Source of the DNA: Rhizophagus clarus
Taxonomy: Eukaryota > Glomeromycota > Glomeromycetes > Glomerales > Glomeraceae
DNA length: 64,000 nt
Direction of reading: 5' to 3'
Assembly: GCA_015698045.1 (NCBI GenBank)
Contig: BLAL01000075.1
Coordinates: forward strand, 310,001-374,000
This document shows, one piece after another, positions 45,841-57,600 of the stretch; position 1 is the first letter of the stretch; each line of letters starts with the position of its first letter. Position numbers and translations under genes: made by a program. The notes below the pieces were generated by a model. That model was not told the origin of the DNA, did not search any database, and was given only the letters and a program-made list of their open reading frames with translations.

Positions 45841-48800
45841 ATGCCTCCTTCGACTCTTTCCTCAACCTTCGCGTCTTCGTCCAAAAACCTTCAATATAAC
45901 CTTCCTGTCTCTGTGAAGCACTTTCACGTGAATCATAGTGATCGTCGGGGTTACAACTCAATGTACGAATGGAAACGTTCAAAAACTTTCCTTTTCGAAA
46001 TTCCAGATCAGCGGATGAATTTATTGGCTCCCCTGAATCTGCTGTACGATCTGCCTACCATACACACTAATGATTTTCGTTGTCCAACGGACATACACAC
46101 ATTCACCTCTACTTCCAATTACCCAAATACGAAATTTTGCATTTCTACTTTAATTACCCTTTTTTTCTCATTACAACGTATTATCCCGCGCAGGATACAG
46201 AACAAATATTTCAATTTAATTAGAAACAAAGTCTATGATCGACTTCTAATTATATCCAACCGATCTAATTCCACTTCCCAAAATAATCAGGTCACCCGCA
46301 AATTTTTCAACTTTTCTTACAAAAAATATAGATTCAAATTCGGTATTTATGTGCCATGCAATTTTCACTTTAATAAAACACAAGAAACTTTTTGTACTAC
46401 TCCTTCACCTATAGTGATGTCACGCTTTACACCTCCATCACAGGTCACTAATATTGTGGACTACTATCGTCAAGAGTGCGTCCACAATCAAAAACACCTA
46501 TACAAATTTACAAAACACTCATCGCCTATCGCTGCTTCATCTTCAAATGCGACGGCCTCATCCTCAGTACCACTATCTATAACAGCAAACAACAATAAAC
46601 TAATACACCTAAAATTAATACACAAGAAATGGTTCAATAATACCGTTACTACTGTTACAAGCCACCGCCGTGGCATAGAATATCAAACCAAATATCAACA
46701 CTTGGATTGTGATTCATACAATGGATCACCACTCCGTTACGTGTTTTGCAAGAAATATCTTAACCCATCTTATATCCCACTAGATCGTTACCAGAAAAAA
46801 ACCCAACGTAAATAAGCCAAACGAAGAGCCAGGACCCAGAAATATATATATAGGGGTCAGGTGATGAAAGAAAATTTTACTATGAGCTGTACGCAAGGGT
46901 TTTTTATATGAACGGTACGCAAATTTGACACCTGATATTGAAAATACCGCAAAAATACGCAAATAAAATTTCAGACCTTAAAATTTTCAATTATTAATTA
47001 ATTCAGCAAAGTGCAGTATATCATATAATATAGTTTCTATAATCTGCAGTTTAATATCGGTCTTTTTTTTATTAAAAAAAAAAAAAAATTATATTTGTTT
47101 CTCTTTATGTTATGTTAACGAAATATAATGAAATGTATTATATTTTAACAATATTTGTATACGAATTTAGATAGCTTTATAATTAGAAAAAATTTTATTA
47201 TTTTTTTTTTTTTTTTTGATATTTATATTTGAAAGTTCATTCCTACAATATGTTTAAATTCCAATTTGAAGTTCCAGTTCAAAATCTACAAAAAGAGATG
47301 TTAAAGAATATTAGTGAGTGTTCTTATATAAACCCACTCCTTCTTCCTTTAGAAATACTCACCTATCTTGAATTATTCCAAGTTCTAGTCTTTTCTTTTC
47401 CACTGATTTAAAAAAATAAAAAAAAAAACTATTTATAAAAAAAAAAGTACTAGGTACTACTGAAGTATAAATTGGAACTAACGGACTCTTGCAAATATGG
47501 TGAGTTAAGTGTAAGAAGCAGAATTCAATGTTAATAAAATTTTACTAACATTCCTTTTAGTTTTTTAGTACCTACATAATCAAGATTATTCTATTTTTTA
47601 TAGCTTATTACATTGGTAAGTTTCAAATTTTTAGGAATTTTATCAAAAAATGCTTACTAATGTTTTATAATTTCTTTTTTATAGATTTCAGAATTCGATC
47701 AGAACTTGGAATTCGAGACGGGTAAGTATTTCTATAAGGAGATAAGCGGGTTTGATTTTTATGTATTAAAGAGTATTTACTAACATTCTTTAACTTCTCT
47801 TTTGTAGATTTTGAAGTAAAATTTGGAATTCGAGACGGTTAAGTATTTCTAAAAGCGGGGGGGGGGGTGCGAGTTTGAATAAAGCGTTTGCTAACTTCTC
47901 TTTTTTGCGGAATTTAAGGTTCGGTTTATAAAAAATCTTTTTTTAAAAAAAAATTCGGTTACTAATAATATAAATATTAAAAAAAAATTCAGTTTATAAA
48001 ACCGATAAAAAATATTAAATATTAAAAAAAAAATTTCGGTTATAAAAACCGATAAAAAAATCTTTTAAAAAAAAAAAAATTTAAAACTATAAAATTGTAA
48101 ATTTTATGATTGATAAATCGTATTTTAGCATATCGAATAATTTTCAACAACAGTATATATGATCGGCCAAATAAAAATATAGGTCAAAATACGCAAATTA
48201 AATCTTTTACATATAAAAATTTTTGATAAAAATACGCAATCTAATGACCTTACTATGGACAAAAATCTCCTAAATTATACGCAAATCAAAACCTTACCCC
48301 GTCCAACTCCACTATGATGACGACGCATTGATAGACCCTACCCCTATATGTATATTTCTGGGTCCTGAAGAGCCTGGTACAAAATCAAGGCAAAAGTTAG
48401 AACCATGTCGGTTTACCACTCTTGCAAATTTCCTGGTCACAACACTATCAAACAAGCTGCCAAAGTCTCGCAGTATTTGTCCGTTTACAACAAAACTTTT
48501 TACAAAGTTATTAAACACTTACCATTATCACGTTTAAGGAGGACACCGGACACTTTACCCTACATTCCTACAAAGGATCATATTATCACCCGGGATCGTA
48601 ACATCAATCCTCCCGTCAAGAAACCTAAAATTCCCAATCAGAACGATCTCACTAACTTCAATCCTATCTCAGAAGAACTCTTAGCTGAAGATCGTAAAGT
48701 CAAATTAGCCGAAATTCTACCCTTCATTCCACGCCGTCGCCTGTTTAATGGCTCTGGCACGATTGAATTCCCTCCTGGCTCCAGTCGATGGTGGGAATAC

Positions 48801-49481
48801 GTCAACAAGGCTAAAAAAGAACATCAAAAAAGGGCTCGTCAATAACGTGCTATTGACATAGCCAACGAAAAGATCAATAGAGAGCACCAACGACAACTCG
48901 ATTTAATCCATGATCATGACGTGAAAGATTTCGAGGAATACAACAAATTCACATCTCATACCAAACATTTAACTTTATTATCAGATACTTTAGATGGTTA
49001 ATTACGCTCCATCACACACAATTTTCAACAACGTCAGTTAGCACTAATGAATTCATCCGATTTATTAGATATTGCTAAATGTAACAGAAATAGCTACGCT
49101 CACATGCACACCTTATTACGAAGAAAACCACCAAAGATTTTTCAGTCAACTCAAGATAAATACCCAGATGAGGATACCAGGATGACTGAATCTGTTCAAA
49201 CTCCGAAGAACTCTGGGTTTTTAATCACCAAATTACACTTTAATAAGCGAGTCTCCTCTTTTCACAATTACGTGTTCAATAACAAACGCATCAAACTTCT
49301 CCCTACGGATTTTCTTTCGCAGATGGACAATCATGATAGGGCACCTGCAATAATTCCATCGACCTCTTCAACCCGTCCTGTCGATTCGGATAAGAATCTG
49401 CTCTCAGGACGCACAAACCCTTCTCACGATGACGTGTCTATCCTGAAGCGCGTCAAATCTACCTATAACAATGGCGATTGA
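45841..49481 (+). pseudogene. Long ORF of the retroposon, unknown protein, split by a DNA transposon
   Basis: ATG at 45841. The frame runs to 46830, is interrupted by the element at 46831-48366 (plus its 8-bp copy), and resumes at 48375 in exactly the same frame to TGA at 49479-49481: 699 codons. Three in-frame stops, all TAA (46813, 48843, 48999), have accumulated, with no indels. The protein is basic, rich in S, T, N, K and P, without recognised enzymatic motifs or CCHC knuckle; the region after MSVYHS contains PRRRLFNGSG. An ATG overlapping the stop (49471) opens a second frame of 63 codons, as at ORF1/ORF2 junctions of LINEs. Base composition is visibly less AT-rich than surrounding DNA. 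Confidence 0.75.
46831..48366. mobile_element. hAT-like non-autonomous element, copy 2 (level 4), inverted relative to copy 1
   Basis: Starts AGGACCCAGAAATATAT and ends with its complement (one change in the right TATA tract), flanked by a perfect 8-bp duplication GAAGAGCC (46823-46830, 48367-48374). Subterminal blocks match copy 1 in opposite orientation: GGTCAGGTGATGAAA at the left here, GGGTCTATCAATGCG-type (reversed) at the right. It contains intron-like units near 47570-47890 with GTAAGTATTTC, TTTACTAACATTC and TTTTGTAG, plus a G-run at 47860. No transposase. Confidence 0.92.
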
Positions 49482-50359
49482 TTTGTTATTATTACTTTAT
49501 AATTTTTTCATCAATTCTATCTACAATTTTCACCAAAATTTTTACAACTTAAAAATAGTGTTAAATCATTCTTCACCTAACAGAATTCATGTGAAGCTGG
49601 CATCCGCTAGAAAGGATAATTCGGCAACCTATATCCTAGGATTTGTGTATACTTGGTCATAGCTTGTATAATTTAACAATACAGGCTGATGTCCGCTGCG
49701 GGCAGGGGTTTATAATTACATGATGTAGTTAATAATTTTTATTTTCTTTGATTATAGATTAGTTTTTCTACGATTTGTAATTTACGAGTTGGTCTCTAAC
49801 AATAAATAAATAAATTATTACATTAGATATTTAATTCAAGTTTATCATTGAACTAACATAAACTGGCATTTCTAAAGATTCATTAAACAAATTAAGTAGA
49901 TTTCATTTATCTAATGGATTATCTACTGGATGAGTATCCTGCCCACCTACTACAAAATTATAAGTTTCTTCATTTATAACCATCATCGCTATCTAAATGA
50001 TTTTCTTTGTCAACCGACAAAAACGCGAAAAAAAATTAAAATCTTTAGATTCATTTTGCATAAAATAAAATGTTATCACTTATTTTTTTTTCCAAATTTA
50101 ATAAACAAAATATGTTCATTAAGCTATTTTGGGTATACGCGCCTAAAACAATTACCATTAAGAAATATTTTTGCCGCAAAATGGATCATCAAATGATAAT
50201 GACATTATCATTTAAAAATGACACATGTCATTTTGTCACTTGTCATTTGTAAATGACATTTATTTTAAATGATACGAATTCTTATATCATTTTGATATCA
50301 TTTGGGATCATTTAAAAATTAGCCAAATGACATTGTCATTTGCCATCACTGGTTTCATG

Positions 50360-50800
50360 TATATTAACTACACTTCATACTCTATTATCCGTAGTTTTAT
50401 CTATAATAATTGAAACTCGCTTGCCACAAAAAAATTCTTTAAGTTGATTAATGTAATTTTCAAATAATTTTGGTAAATATTCACATCGCAAGTATCTGAT
50501 TTTGGAATAAACACTCCTTCAATACAATGTTTACATAATCAACTTTGAAGTTTATTCACTTTTTCTAACAGAATATTAGCAGCTACAAATGCATCCATTA
50601 AATTATATACAATATTTTTTTTTGTTTCAGATGCATCAACAATGGTTTGAATAGTTGGTTGTCTATTTTTTATTTGTTGCTCTCTCTTTTTTTTCTTATT
50701 ACAAATATGTATTTTAGAACCTATATAAGCAGAAACTGTGTTTTTTATATAAAAGTTAACACTATAGTCACAAAAATGAAAATTCATGCCATGCAAAAAA
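50360..50800 (-). pseudogene. N-terminal part of a second hAT transposase
   Basis: Minus-strand reading: YIGSKIHICNKKKKRE, QPTIQTIVDASETKKNI, LMDAFVAANILLEKVNKLQS, a stop, then CKHCIEGVFIP, and, after a frame change, SIIIDKTTDNRV-stop-SVVNIL at the left edge. The IIIDKTTDN segment is the first acidic catalytic region of hAT transposases of the DUF4371-like type. It ends exactly at the 13-bp duplication GTATATTAACTAC, so the outer element of the nest appears to have inserted into this gene; a continuation may lie left of 43056. Several stops and frame changes: inactive. Confidence 0.5.
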
Positions 50801-51216
50801 ATAAAATTTTTTAAGGGTAAAATTTAATAGTTTGATCTGCAATTATGATTGGTTATATGTCACGTATCAGAAAAATCCATTAAAATATCAGAAATTCCAA
50901 TTTATTCATTTATTATAAAAATGGAATATTTCCAGGCAGTATCTGAAATTCAAATTTTAAATCATATGCAGAATGCATACATTATTTGAAATTTTTATGT
51001 GCACAATTTCTAAATAATGTGCAGAAAGTGTTTTTTTATGCATAATTTATTTTTCCAACAGACAATACTTAAAATTTAAAATTTTTTATAAAAAAAAAAA
51101 TACTTGGAATTGTAAAAACCTTTATTATAAGTTTATAAAACCACCAATAAACACTATTATTCTTACATTATAATATAAAAATTCAAATATTATTAGTGTT
51201 TACTCATTGTACATAT

Positions 51217-53385
51217 TCATTTTTCTGCCTTATCCCAATTAAATTCTTCAATATTATCAGGTGCATTTAGAAGTATCATTAAATGCATATCTAATGTCTC
51301 AACATTTAGCCTATTACATAATCTAGTTTTTTCAACTTATGTTGAGAAAACACTCTTTCTACATTCACATTCAAAAGTGGCACTAATAGAACAATATTAA
51401 CCAAAATATTAACATTAGGAAATTGATTTTTAAATTGAGAACAAGTACTCAAATATCATGCCACCCCTTGATTATATCATAATTTCTAATCGATCTCATG
51501 ATATGTTTAACCATCTGCCATTCCTTTTTACACTCTGAACTATTAATTAATGGCTAAACTGGTATACTATTTGATTTATGTTTTTAATTTCCAAAGTGTT
51601 TGCATAGTAATTTAACTTATTTAAGTTCTTCTATTCTATATAAAGATAATGCACTTTCTTGTAATGGTAATTCTTTTGGATCTAAAATTTTCATAGAATC
51701 ATATAAATCATTACATGAAAAATAAGCTTATAAGCTATGAACTAGCGCCTTTGCAAAATGAAAAAAATCATCTGGTATATGATTATTATAAAATGGATTA
51801 TTTTGTAAAAATCGCTGTAAATTTGTTCCATATATAGGCGGTTGATCATCAAAACTGATAAATTGAGTTTTTATCATTGCTATAGTAGCTTCCAATGAAG
51901 ATTTAACCTCTGACAAAGAAATAATATCTCATTGAAATGTTTTACTTAAAATAGTAAAAAGGTATGTTAAATCTGCCATATACACAGTTGAGATTTTAAA
52001 TTTAGAATCTACCAATTCTAATAATTTTTTTGCTCAATCCCTATCTCTTTGATCACCAGTATGAAGACTGTCAAAATTTAAAGCATCAATTATTGAATCC
52101 AAAATTTGATATAAATTTTTGACTACATTAGATAAAGATAACCAACATGTATTAATAATATTTAATATTGCCAACTGTGGATCATCATTTGATTCTTGGA
52201 TCATTTTTAAGTTTAACATTCTCTTATAAGATCCACTAAAATATGAATATAATTCCTTGCATGTGGCTTCATATTTTTTAAAATACTGAACTTCATTCGC
52301 CGTATCCTTTCTGATCAGATAAAGCCTATGAGATATGCAATGCACTAACGTGAGAAACGGATTTAATTCCTTTAATTTTGCTGCTACACCATTTTTACAT
52401 CCTATTTTATAAAATAATTTATAATTGATCAATAAATATTATATTTAATTAAATTTTTTTTTTTTATGATAAGTCTAATATTAATAAATTTGCTAATAAC
52501 TTACCAATCATTGTAAATGCACCATCACTGTCAAAATGGATTAAATTATCCAAATTAAATCCATTATTTTGAATAAACTCCAAAATTTGAGTTAGAATAT
52601 TATCTGCGATGCAATCTTCAAGTTCAATTAGCCCGATATACCTCAATACAGGAATATTATGTGAAAAATATTTAGAAACCATAGCTAAATGCTTTTCATC
52701 AGAGATAGAAGTAGTTTCATTAATAATAATACTCCAAAATGGAGAATCATTTGATTTCTTGATATAATTCTTGTTTGTTTATACTTGTTATTGACTTTTC
52801 CATTTCTTTTCCTGAATTATGATTTTGATATGTACCATAACTTGAACAAGTTGAGTTTGTATTATCAACAAGCTGTTTTGGTATAATATTTTGATTTTGT
52901 GATGGCGTTATTAATTCACATAATTTTGGATATATTTCTAATGAGATATGGTTTTTTGCAGTAAAATATACACACTGCATTTGGCGAACAATAATACCTT
53001 TTTCTTTATCATATTGCTTCGCAAACCCAACTGCAATATTATTCTGATTTTCTTTTTGATTTTTTTCCGCTATTGAATGATCCTTTACTTTCAAGTGACG
53101 ATCAAGTAAATCTTTTTTGTAAATTGTGATTCCTTTAGCCATTTGGTTAATAAATTTTGCTTTTTCACACCAAACACAAATCATAAAAGTTGTATCTTCA
53201 ATTGTTCGATATTCTAGCCACTCATACATTAATAGCCAACTTGGCTTTGGAGCACTAGCAGTTTTTTGCTTTTATTTTGCTAAATTATCATCTTGATTTG
53301 GTTTATTTTTCCTTTTATTTGTATTATTAACTTGATCATGTGTTTGTTTTTCTTTATTATTTGCAGGTAAAAAATAGTTTTCCAT
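51217..53385 (-). pseudogene. hAT-family transposase, broken
   Basis: ATG at 53385. Order: a hydrophilic N-terminus; a TTF/BED-like zinc region (ICVWCEKAKF ... HLKVKDHS); the first catalytic block (FWSIIINETTSISDEKHL); RYIGLIELEDCIADNI; FDSDGAFTMIG; then, after an intron at 52402-52504 (GTAAGT...ATAG), CKNGVAAKLKELNPF, HCISHRLYLI, YSYFSGSYKRMLN, and finally the hAT dimerisation tail (NVNVERVFSQHKLKK, then CNRLNVETLDMHL). Lesions include TAA at 53272-53274, frame changes near 52755 and near 51345, and stops at 52034 and 51728. Role when intact: cut-and-paste transposition with 8-bp duplications. Too damaged to be active. Confidence 0.85.
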
Positions 53386-53634
53386 TAGTAAATAATGAAA
53401 AGTTCAACGTGCGAAATATTCACACAAAATACTTTATTTTAAAATCCCCACGTACATAAATTTTATTTGCAAAACTTATTTTAAATCACATGTTAATCGT
53501 ATCTAATAGGTAAAAAACCTTACACGGATAAATTTTAATGAAATTTTTAAATAAAATTACCAAACCCATTTACAAAAATATAGAAACTTTTTTTCATATT
53601 ATATTTAAATAATGTAAAATATAAAATAAATGGT

Positions 53635-53915
53635 ATGTGCGCAATGTGCGCAGATGTGTGCAGATGTGCGGAAAATAAGCAACGATGTGCGGAAATGTGC
53701 GGAATTGTGCAAAATGTGCGGGATGTGCGCTAATGTGCGGAAAATAAGCAACAATGTGCGGAATTGTGCGGAATTGAGCAAAAATGTGCGGAATGTGCGG
53801 AAATGTCAAATGTGCGGAGGTGCATACAAAATTTTTGTGTGCGCGAAGCGCACACAAAAACCTTTGATCATGTGCGGAGTTTTAAGAAATTTGTGCGCGC
53901 GCACACTCCGCACAT
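53635..53915. repeat. GTGCGG/ATGTGCG subterminal repeat array with hairpins
   Basis: About twenty copies of ATGTGCGGAA or its variants on the plus strand, irregularly spaced by 9-25 bp, then two strong palindromes (TTTGTGTGCGCGAAGCGCAC and GTGCGCGCGCAC). It lies just inside the right end of the hAT element, where transposase-binding motifs are expected. The open frames over it are by-products of the repeat. Confidence 0.8.
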
Positions 53916-53931
53916 TGAATTTCAAACACTG

Positions 53932-54655
53932 GACTGCACTGTGTAAGTATTACCGTTTTGTGCTACATGATCGACATCAAAATCCTATAATAAATAATTA
54001 TAGTATATTTCTATGTAGTTAAAAAAAACCGACTTTCTATACTTCAAGTATTAGTATAATTTATAAAAATATCTTTTTCATTGTATATATTTGAATTTAG
54101 TAAAAACCAGAAAATTTGAGAAATTAATAATTTCATTTAAACTTTGCATTTTGATATATTTGGAACGAAAGCTTATTTTAAAAATTCGGTTTATCATAAA
54201 TACAAAAACGGTTTGATCCATTTTTTTTTTTTAACTTTAAATCTTGTGTTACTGGTGACTAATGACATAGTTTGTCAAAATATGGAGATTTTTTGATTGT
54301 CAAAAAAGGAATTTCGTTCGATTAGAAATTCCTAACGTTTAACAAGATCCTAGATTTTTGTTGTTTAAATTTAGGTTTTATTACACTAGGCCTTTTTTCG
54401 ATAAATCATTTGTCACACATTAACTTGAAATAGTTAAATAAAGGAAAACGATCCTATTTATTTATACTAAAAATAGTCCATGTTATGTCATGTGTAACTG
54501 AATTGATCGGCAAAATGTCATGTTTTTTTTAGATGCTGTTATCTTAATAAAAATGATTGTACAACCATTGTTAACGCCAAGCTTTTTTGACTTAATAACG
54601 AAACAAAATTTTATTTTTACCAACTATATTTACCAATATTTACAACAAAAATATC
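53932..54655. other. Intergenic, promoter side of the Sel1 kinase gene
   Basis: AT-rich DNA with no clear TATA box at a convincing distance and no other feature. The presumed promoter and 5' leader of the kinase-Sel1 gene must lie here. Confidence 0.4.
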
Positions 54656-57600
54656 ATGACTGACAACACCGAAATCAAAGCTATTGATAATTCTAATGGA
54701 TTGAATAATTTGATCGAAGATACCATTTTTAATGAATATGATTATGAGAATTTCAGTAATATTGAAGAAACTGGTTCTGGAAAATTCGGAAAAGTTCATC
54801 GTGCAAATTGGAAAAATTCAAGTCAATGTGTGGCGTTAAAATTTTTTTTTAAGCTTAACAATACCGCGGTTGAAGAAATAATTCGTGAGGTAATTATTAA
54901 AAACATATATTTTACTATCATATTCTTAATACTTATTATCAGGTTTTAATTATTGTTCATTTAAAGATTAAATTACATCGAGATGAAAATTTTAACAAGA
55001 ATATTGTTCGTTTTCATGGGATAACAAAATCTGAGTCAGGTATTTTAAAAAATATATATTGCAATAAAAAGTATTATTTGATGCAATATTTCTAATAAAA
55101 AAAAATATATATATATTTTTTATTAGAAAATTATGATGTTCAATACTGGTTAGTAATGGAGTACGCTGACAGTGGTACACTTCGAAACTATCTGATGAAA
55201 AATTTTGATGATCTCACTTGGGAAAATAAATACAATTTGGCATATCAGTTGACTTGTGCTGTTCTATATTTGCATGATAAAGGAATAGTTCATCATGATA
55301 TGGTAGTTCATTTATTATTCGATTATCTAATTTAATATATTATCAATTTATTAATATATTTTTTTTTTTTATAATAGCATCCTAATAGTGTATTTGTTCA
55401 TCAAAATATCATAAAATTGGCAGATTTTGGCTTATCAAAAAGGATTGAAGCATCTAATTCACAATCAAATTTTGATGTTATAATACCTTACATTGATCCA
55501 AAAATATTCAATAGACAAAGAAATAATGAAATCTCAACGCAATTATACACTTTAAATAAAAAAAGTGATGTTTATAACGTTGGAATCATTTTATGGGAGT
55601 TAACTAGTGGAAAACAACCTTTTGAGGGTGAACGATATGATATTAATTTGGCAGTAAAAATTTCACAAGGTCTTAGAGAAAAAATTATTCTCAATACACC
55701 TGAAGATTATGTAAAAATTTATATTGGTAATTATGTCCTAAACTTAATTAATAATCCGCCAGTCAAACGTCAATATTACTGTGCCATATGATCACATGAT
55801 TTGTCACGCAAAACTTGACTGGCGGATCATAAAAGCGTAACCGATAATAATCATACGTTTTAAATTATTATTATTTTTTTTTTTTTTAGAATGTTGGAAT
55901 AGTGAACCTGATGATCGTCCGACTATAAACCAAGTAGTTGACAAATTAAAAGCAATCGTTGAAAGAACAAATATAATAACAGTAAATAATCAAACGAACA
56001 ATTCAATCAATGACAATATTTTATCACGAAAAGATTATCGTTATAGTATAATAGTAGATGAATTAGTTGATGATATTTTAAAAGACATTAATGAAGGGAA
56101 AGAATTGATGAATGTAGACATTCTTAATAATTATATAGAAGATTTACAAGAATTTTATGATTGGTTATCAGATAATCAAATCAATTCAAATTCTACTTTT
56201 TTACTTGGTTACTTGAATTTTAATGGAATTATAATAAGTAAAAATTATGAAAATGCGTTTAAATTATTTATTAATGCTTTAAAACAAAATAATACATTGG
56301 CAGAATATTATGTTGGAGTATGTTATCAATATGGATATGGAACTATAAAAAATGAAAAATTATCTTTTGAACATTATAAAAATGTAGCTAATAAAAGTTA
56401 TCCTGCAGGAAATTTTAAAATTGGTTATTTTCATGAAAGTGGAATAGGCATTGTAAAAGATACAAAATTAGCTATTTCTTTGTATGAAAAAGCAGCTAAT
56501 TTAGGACATGGAAAAGCTCAAAATAATCTTGCTCTAATGTATAAAAATGGTGAAGGTGTCGATAAAAATTACGTCAAAGCTATTGAATTGTATCAGAAAG
56601 CTGCAAATTCAGGAAGTGTTAGTGCTCAATATAATCTTGCACTGATGTATGAAAATGGAGAAGGGGTTGAACAAGATTATAATAAAGCAATTGAATTATA
56701 TCAGAAAGCAGCAAGTTTAGGAAATAGTAGCGCTCAAAATAACCTTGCTTTGATGTATGAAAATGGAAAAGGAGTTGATAAAGATTATAATAAAGCTGTT
56801 GAATTATATCAAAAAGCGGCAAATTCGGGAAATATTGTCGCTCAGTATAACCTTGCTCTAATGTATGAGAATGGAAAAGGTGTTGATAAAGATTATGAAA
56901 AGGCCATTGAATTATATGAGGAAGCAGCAAATTTAGGAAACATTAATGCTCAATACAATCTTGCTATAACATATAAAAATGGAGAAGGTGTTAATAAAGA
57001 TTATAAAAAAGCTATTTATTGGTATGATAAAGCAGCTAATTTAGGAGATAGTACTTCTCAACTTAATCTTGCTATAATGTATGAAAACGGGGAGGGTGTT
57101 AACAAAGATTATAAAAAAGCTATATTTTGGTATGAAAAAGCAGCCAATTCAGGAAATAATATATCTCAATATAATCTTGCTATATTATATGAAAATGGAA
57201 TAGGTGTCAACAAAGATTATAATAAAGCAATTGAATTATATCAGAAAGCAGCAAGTTTAGGTAATAGTAATGCCCAAAATAACCTTGCTTTGATGTATGA
57301 AAATGGAATGGGTGTTGGTAAGGATTATATTAAAGCTATTGAATTATATCAAAAAGCGGTAAATTTAGGGAGTATTAGTGCTGTATATAATCTTGCTCTA
57401 ATGTATGAAAATGGAAAAGGTGCTAATAAGGATTATAATAAAGCCATTGAATTATATCAGAAAGCAGCAAATTTAGGAAGTGTCAGTGCTCAATATAATC
57501 TTGCAATAATGTATGAAGATGGAAAAGGAGTTGGTAAAGATTATAATAAAGCCATCGATTTATATCAAAAAGCAGCAAGTTTAGGAAGTAGTAGTGCTCA

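Larger units (their letters stand above)
45523..49814 (+). mobile_element. Non-LTR retroposon (level 3) carrying one long ORF
   Basis: Flanked by a perfect 17-bp duplication TTATTACATTAGATATT (45506-45522, 49815-49831). The right end is an (AATA)n-type tail with AATAAA, so transcription is left to right. After removal of the nested DNA element and its duplicated target the retroposon is 2748 bp: a leader of about 320 bp, an ORF of 698 residues, then a 330-bp 3' region. No RT is encoded, so it looks like a LINE derivative with ORF2 lost, comparable in design to half-LINEs, or a separate retroposon class. Confidence 0.85.
45354..50351. mobile_element. hAT-type non-autonomous element (level 2), about 690 bp without insertions
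   Basis: Termini CAGTGTTGTCAAG on the left and, reversed, CAGTGATGGCAAATG on the right match the hAT consensus CAGNG-TGGCAA. A perfect 8-bp duplication GTTTCATG flanks it (45346-45353, 50352-50359). Subterminal DNA is packed with AATGACA/TGTCATT motifs and palindromes (GACATGTCACATGTC). Subtracting the retroposon at 45523-49814 and one duplicate leaves about 690 bp without coding capacity, the size of a MITE. Confidence 0.85.
43069..50358. mobile_element. Outer element (level 1) of a transposon nest
   Basis: A 13-bp direct repeat GTATATTAACTAC lies at 43056-43068 and 50359-50371, a plausible target duplication. Just inside the left end and at 45240-45345 are inverted GTCAAAATTA / GGTCAAAATG-rich blocks. 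Content not explained by inner insertions is 43069-45353, about 2.3 kb, with a decayed minus-strand ORF. The duplicated site lies within a decayed hAT transposase reading (SVVNI), supporting insertion into coding sequence. The class is unclear: 13 bp is long for a DNA transposon and no poly-A tail is seen. Confidence 0.5.
50938..53931. mobile_element. hAT transposon with decayed transposase, about 3.0 kb
   Basis: Left end CAGTATCTGAAATTCAA and right end, reversed, CAGTGTTTGAAATTCAA: 17 bp with two differences, starting with the hAT-typical CAGT. It encloses the transposase remnant and, near the right end, an array of GTGCGG motifs; the left end has related ATGCAG/TGTGCA motifs. No matching 8-bp duplication was found next to these ends, so the exact boundaries are uncertain. 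Confidence 0.6.

Noticed and set aside
53594..54022. Cysteine-rich frames over the GTGCGG array
   Set aside because: The CA/MC-rich repeats are the translation of a DNA motif array in both strands; not a protein family.
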